Assembly (NCBI RefSeq): GCF_945952055.1
Contig: NZ_CAMFHB010000046.1
Span: 1 to 51,948 of the forward strand
Direction: 5' to 3'
Source: an uncultured Alsobacter sp.
GTDB taxonomy: Bacteria; Pseudomonadota; Alphaproteobacteria; Rhizobiales; Beijerinckiaceae
Length of the DNA: 51,948 nt
The position numbers and the translations under genes are program-made. Numbering within the stretch: position 1 is the stretch's first letter; each line of letters starts with the position of its first letter. The notes under the pieces are model-generated. The model was not told the origin of the DNA and did not search any database. It saw only the letters and a list, made by a program, of their open reading frames with translations. Positions 51,378-51,948 of the stretch are shown piece after piece.

Positions 51378-51948
51378 ATGAGCGCCGCACCCGCGGGACT
51401 GAAGCCTGCGAAGCTCAACAACGAGATGGCGATCGAGATCGTCAGCATGAACAAGTGGTACGGCGAGTTCCACGTCCTGCGCGACGTGAACCTCACCGTG
51501 CGCCGTGGCGAGCGTCTCGTCGTGTGCGGACCATCGGGCTCCGGCAAGTCGACCATGATCCGGTGCATCAACCGGCTCGAGGAGCACCAGAAGGGCAAGA
51601 TCGTCGTCGACGGCATCGAGCTCACCAACGACCTCAAGCGGATCGACGAGATCCGCCGCGAGGTCGGCATGGTGTTCCAGCACTTCAACCTGTTCCCGCA
51701 CCTCACCATCCTCGAGAACTGCACGCTCGCCCCGATCTGGGTGAAGAAGATGCCGAAGAAGGACGCCGAGGAGGTGGCCATGCATTACCTTCGCCGCGTC
51801 AAGATCCCGGAGCAGGCGAACAAGTACCCGGGCCAGCTCTCGGGTGGGCAGCAGCAGCGCGTGGCCATCGCCCGCTCGCTGTGCATGAGCCCCAAGATCA
51901 TGCTGTTCGACGAGCCGACCTCGGCGCTCGACCCGGAAATGGTCAAGG
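51378..51948 (+). CDS. aapP: General L-amino acid ABC transporter, ATP-binding protein (3' partial)
   Basis: 190 codons are visible from ATG 51378 to the window edge. Walker [12 protein letters not shown]-loop [16 protein letters not shown], signature [15 protein letters not shown] and Walker [16 protein letters not shown] are intact, and the N-terminus [18 protein letters not shown] is typical of AapP/GlnQ. The H-loop and C-terminus lie outside. It drives AapJQM and may also serve other binding-protein/permease pairs, for example the ATPase-less one at 5088-7242; the latter is speculation. Confidence 0.95.
   Translation, partial: MSAAPAGLKPAKLNNEMAIEIVSMNKWYGEFHVLRDVNLTVRRGERLVVCGPSGSGKSTMIRCINRLEEHQKGKIVVDGIELTNDLKRIDEIRREVGMVFQHFNLFPHLTILENCTLAPIWVKKMPKKDAEEVAMHYLRRVKIPEQANKYPGQLSGGQQQRVAIARSLCMSPKIMLFDEPTSALDPEMVK

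Noticed and set aside
1-51948. tRNA, rRNA, CRISPR array, transposase or prophage genes
   Set aside because: I looked for tRNA-like clover-leaf ends, direct-repeat arrays and transposase or integrase motifs and saw none; a covariance-model scan was not possible.

Overview
The window is GC-rich, densely coded bacterial DNA from an alphaproteobacterium, most likely Rhizobiales/Hyphomicrobiales. This is an inference. It rests on an AapJQMP-type amino-acid transporter next to metC, an ExoF-like export protein, a WbaP/ExoY-type priming transferase, and an extragenic palindrome (2012-2055) of a kind common in that order. I found no rRNA, tRNA, CRISPR array, transposase or phage gene.

Layout. (1) 1-1240: the end of a kinesin-light-chain-type TPR protein and two small predicted exported proteins. 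(2) 1280-9204: a catabolic and uptake island. A minus-strand run gntR, two permeases, binding protein, enolase-superfamily dehydratase, zinc alcohol dehydrogenase, SDR and RraA-like aldolase/decarboxylase faces a second enolase-superfamily gene across an AT-rich operator-like palindrome. The substrate is probably a sugar acid or polyol but cannot be named; the transporter has no ATPase here. (3) 9212-12987: an FbpABC-type Fe(III) ABC transporter. (4) 13238-14350: a PPK2 polyphosphate kinase. (5) 14863-15576: a LuxR/NarL-type regulator whose receiver lacks the phospho-acceptor Asp.

(6) 15794-42867: a large polysaccharide (EPS/capsule) locus with a full Wzx/Wzy-type set. It has the priming phosphoglycosyltransferase (40744-42174), glycosyltransferases of the WecG, GT2 (four) and GT4 types, a GINT1_N-type protein, a Wzx-like flippase (26197-27666), an O-antigen-ligase/polymerase (22696-23931), a Wzc-like tyrosine autokinase (17010-19271) and an ExoF-like outer-membrane export protein (19305-20525). 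Decoration genes are unusually many: three acyltransferase-3 proteins, three CelD/FemAB-like GNAT proteins and a methyltransferase. A PPP-type phosphatase, a secreted protein of unknown function and a small membrane protein may be accessory or regulatory. Several intergenic regions carry AACGTT / TTAACG / GTTAAC palindromes, which suggests a shared regulator.

(7) 43103-45844: a GT39, polyprenyl-phosphate GT2 and LAB_N triad, probably glycosylating lipid A or another envelope glycan. (8) 45849-47633: a PNPOx-family flavoprotein and a convergent metC. (9) 47850 to the end: aapJ-aapQ-aapM-aapP, with aapP cut by the window edge.

The most novel material is the polysaccharide locus with its decoration set, phosphatase, pseudo-receiver regulator and recurrent palindromes, followed by the two-dehydratase catabolic island.
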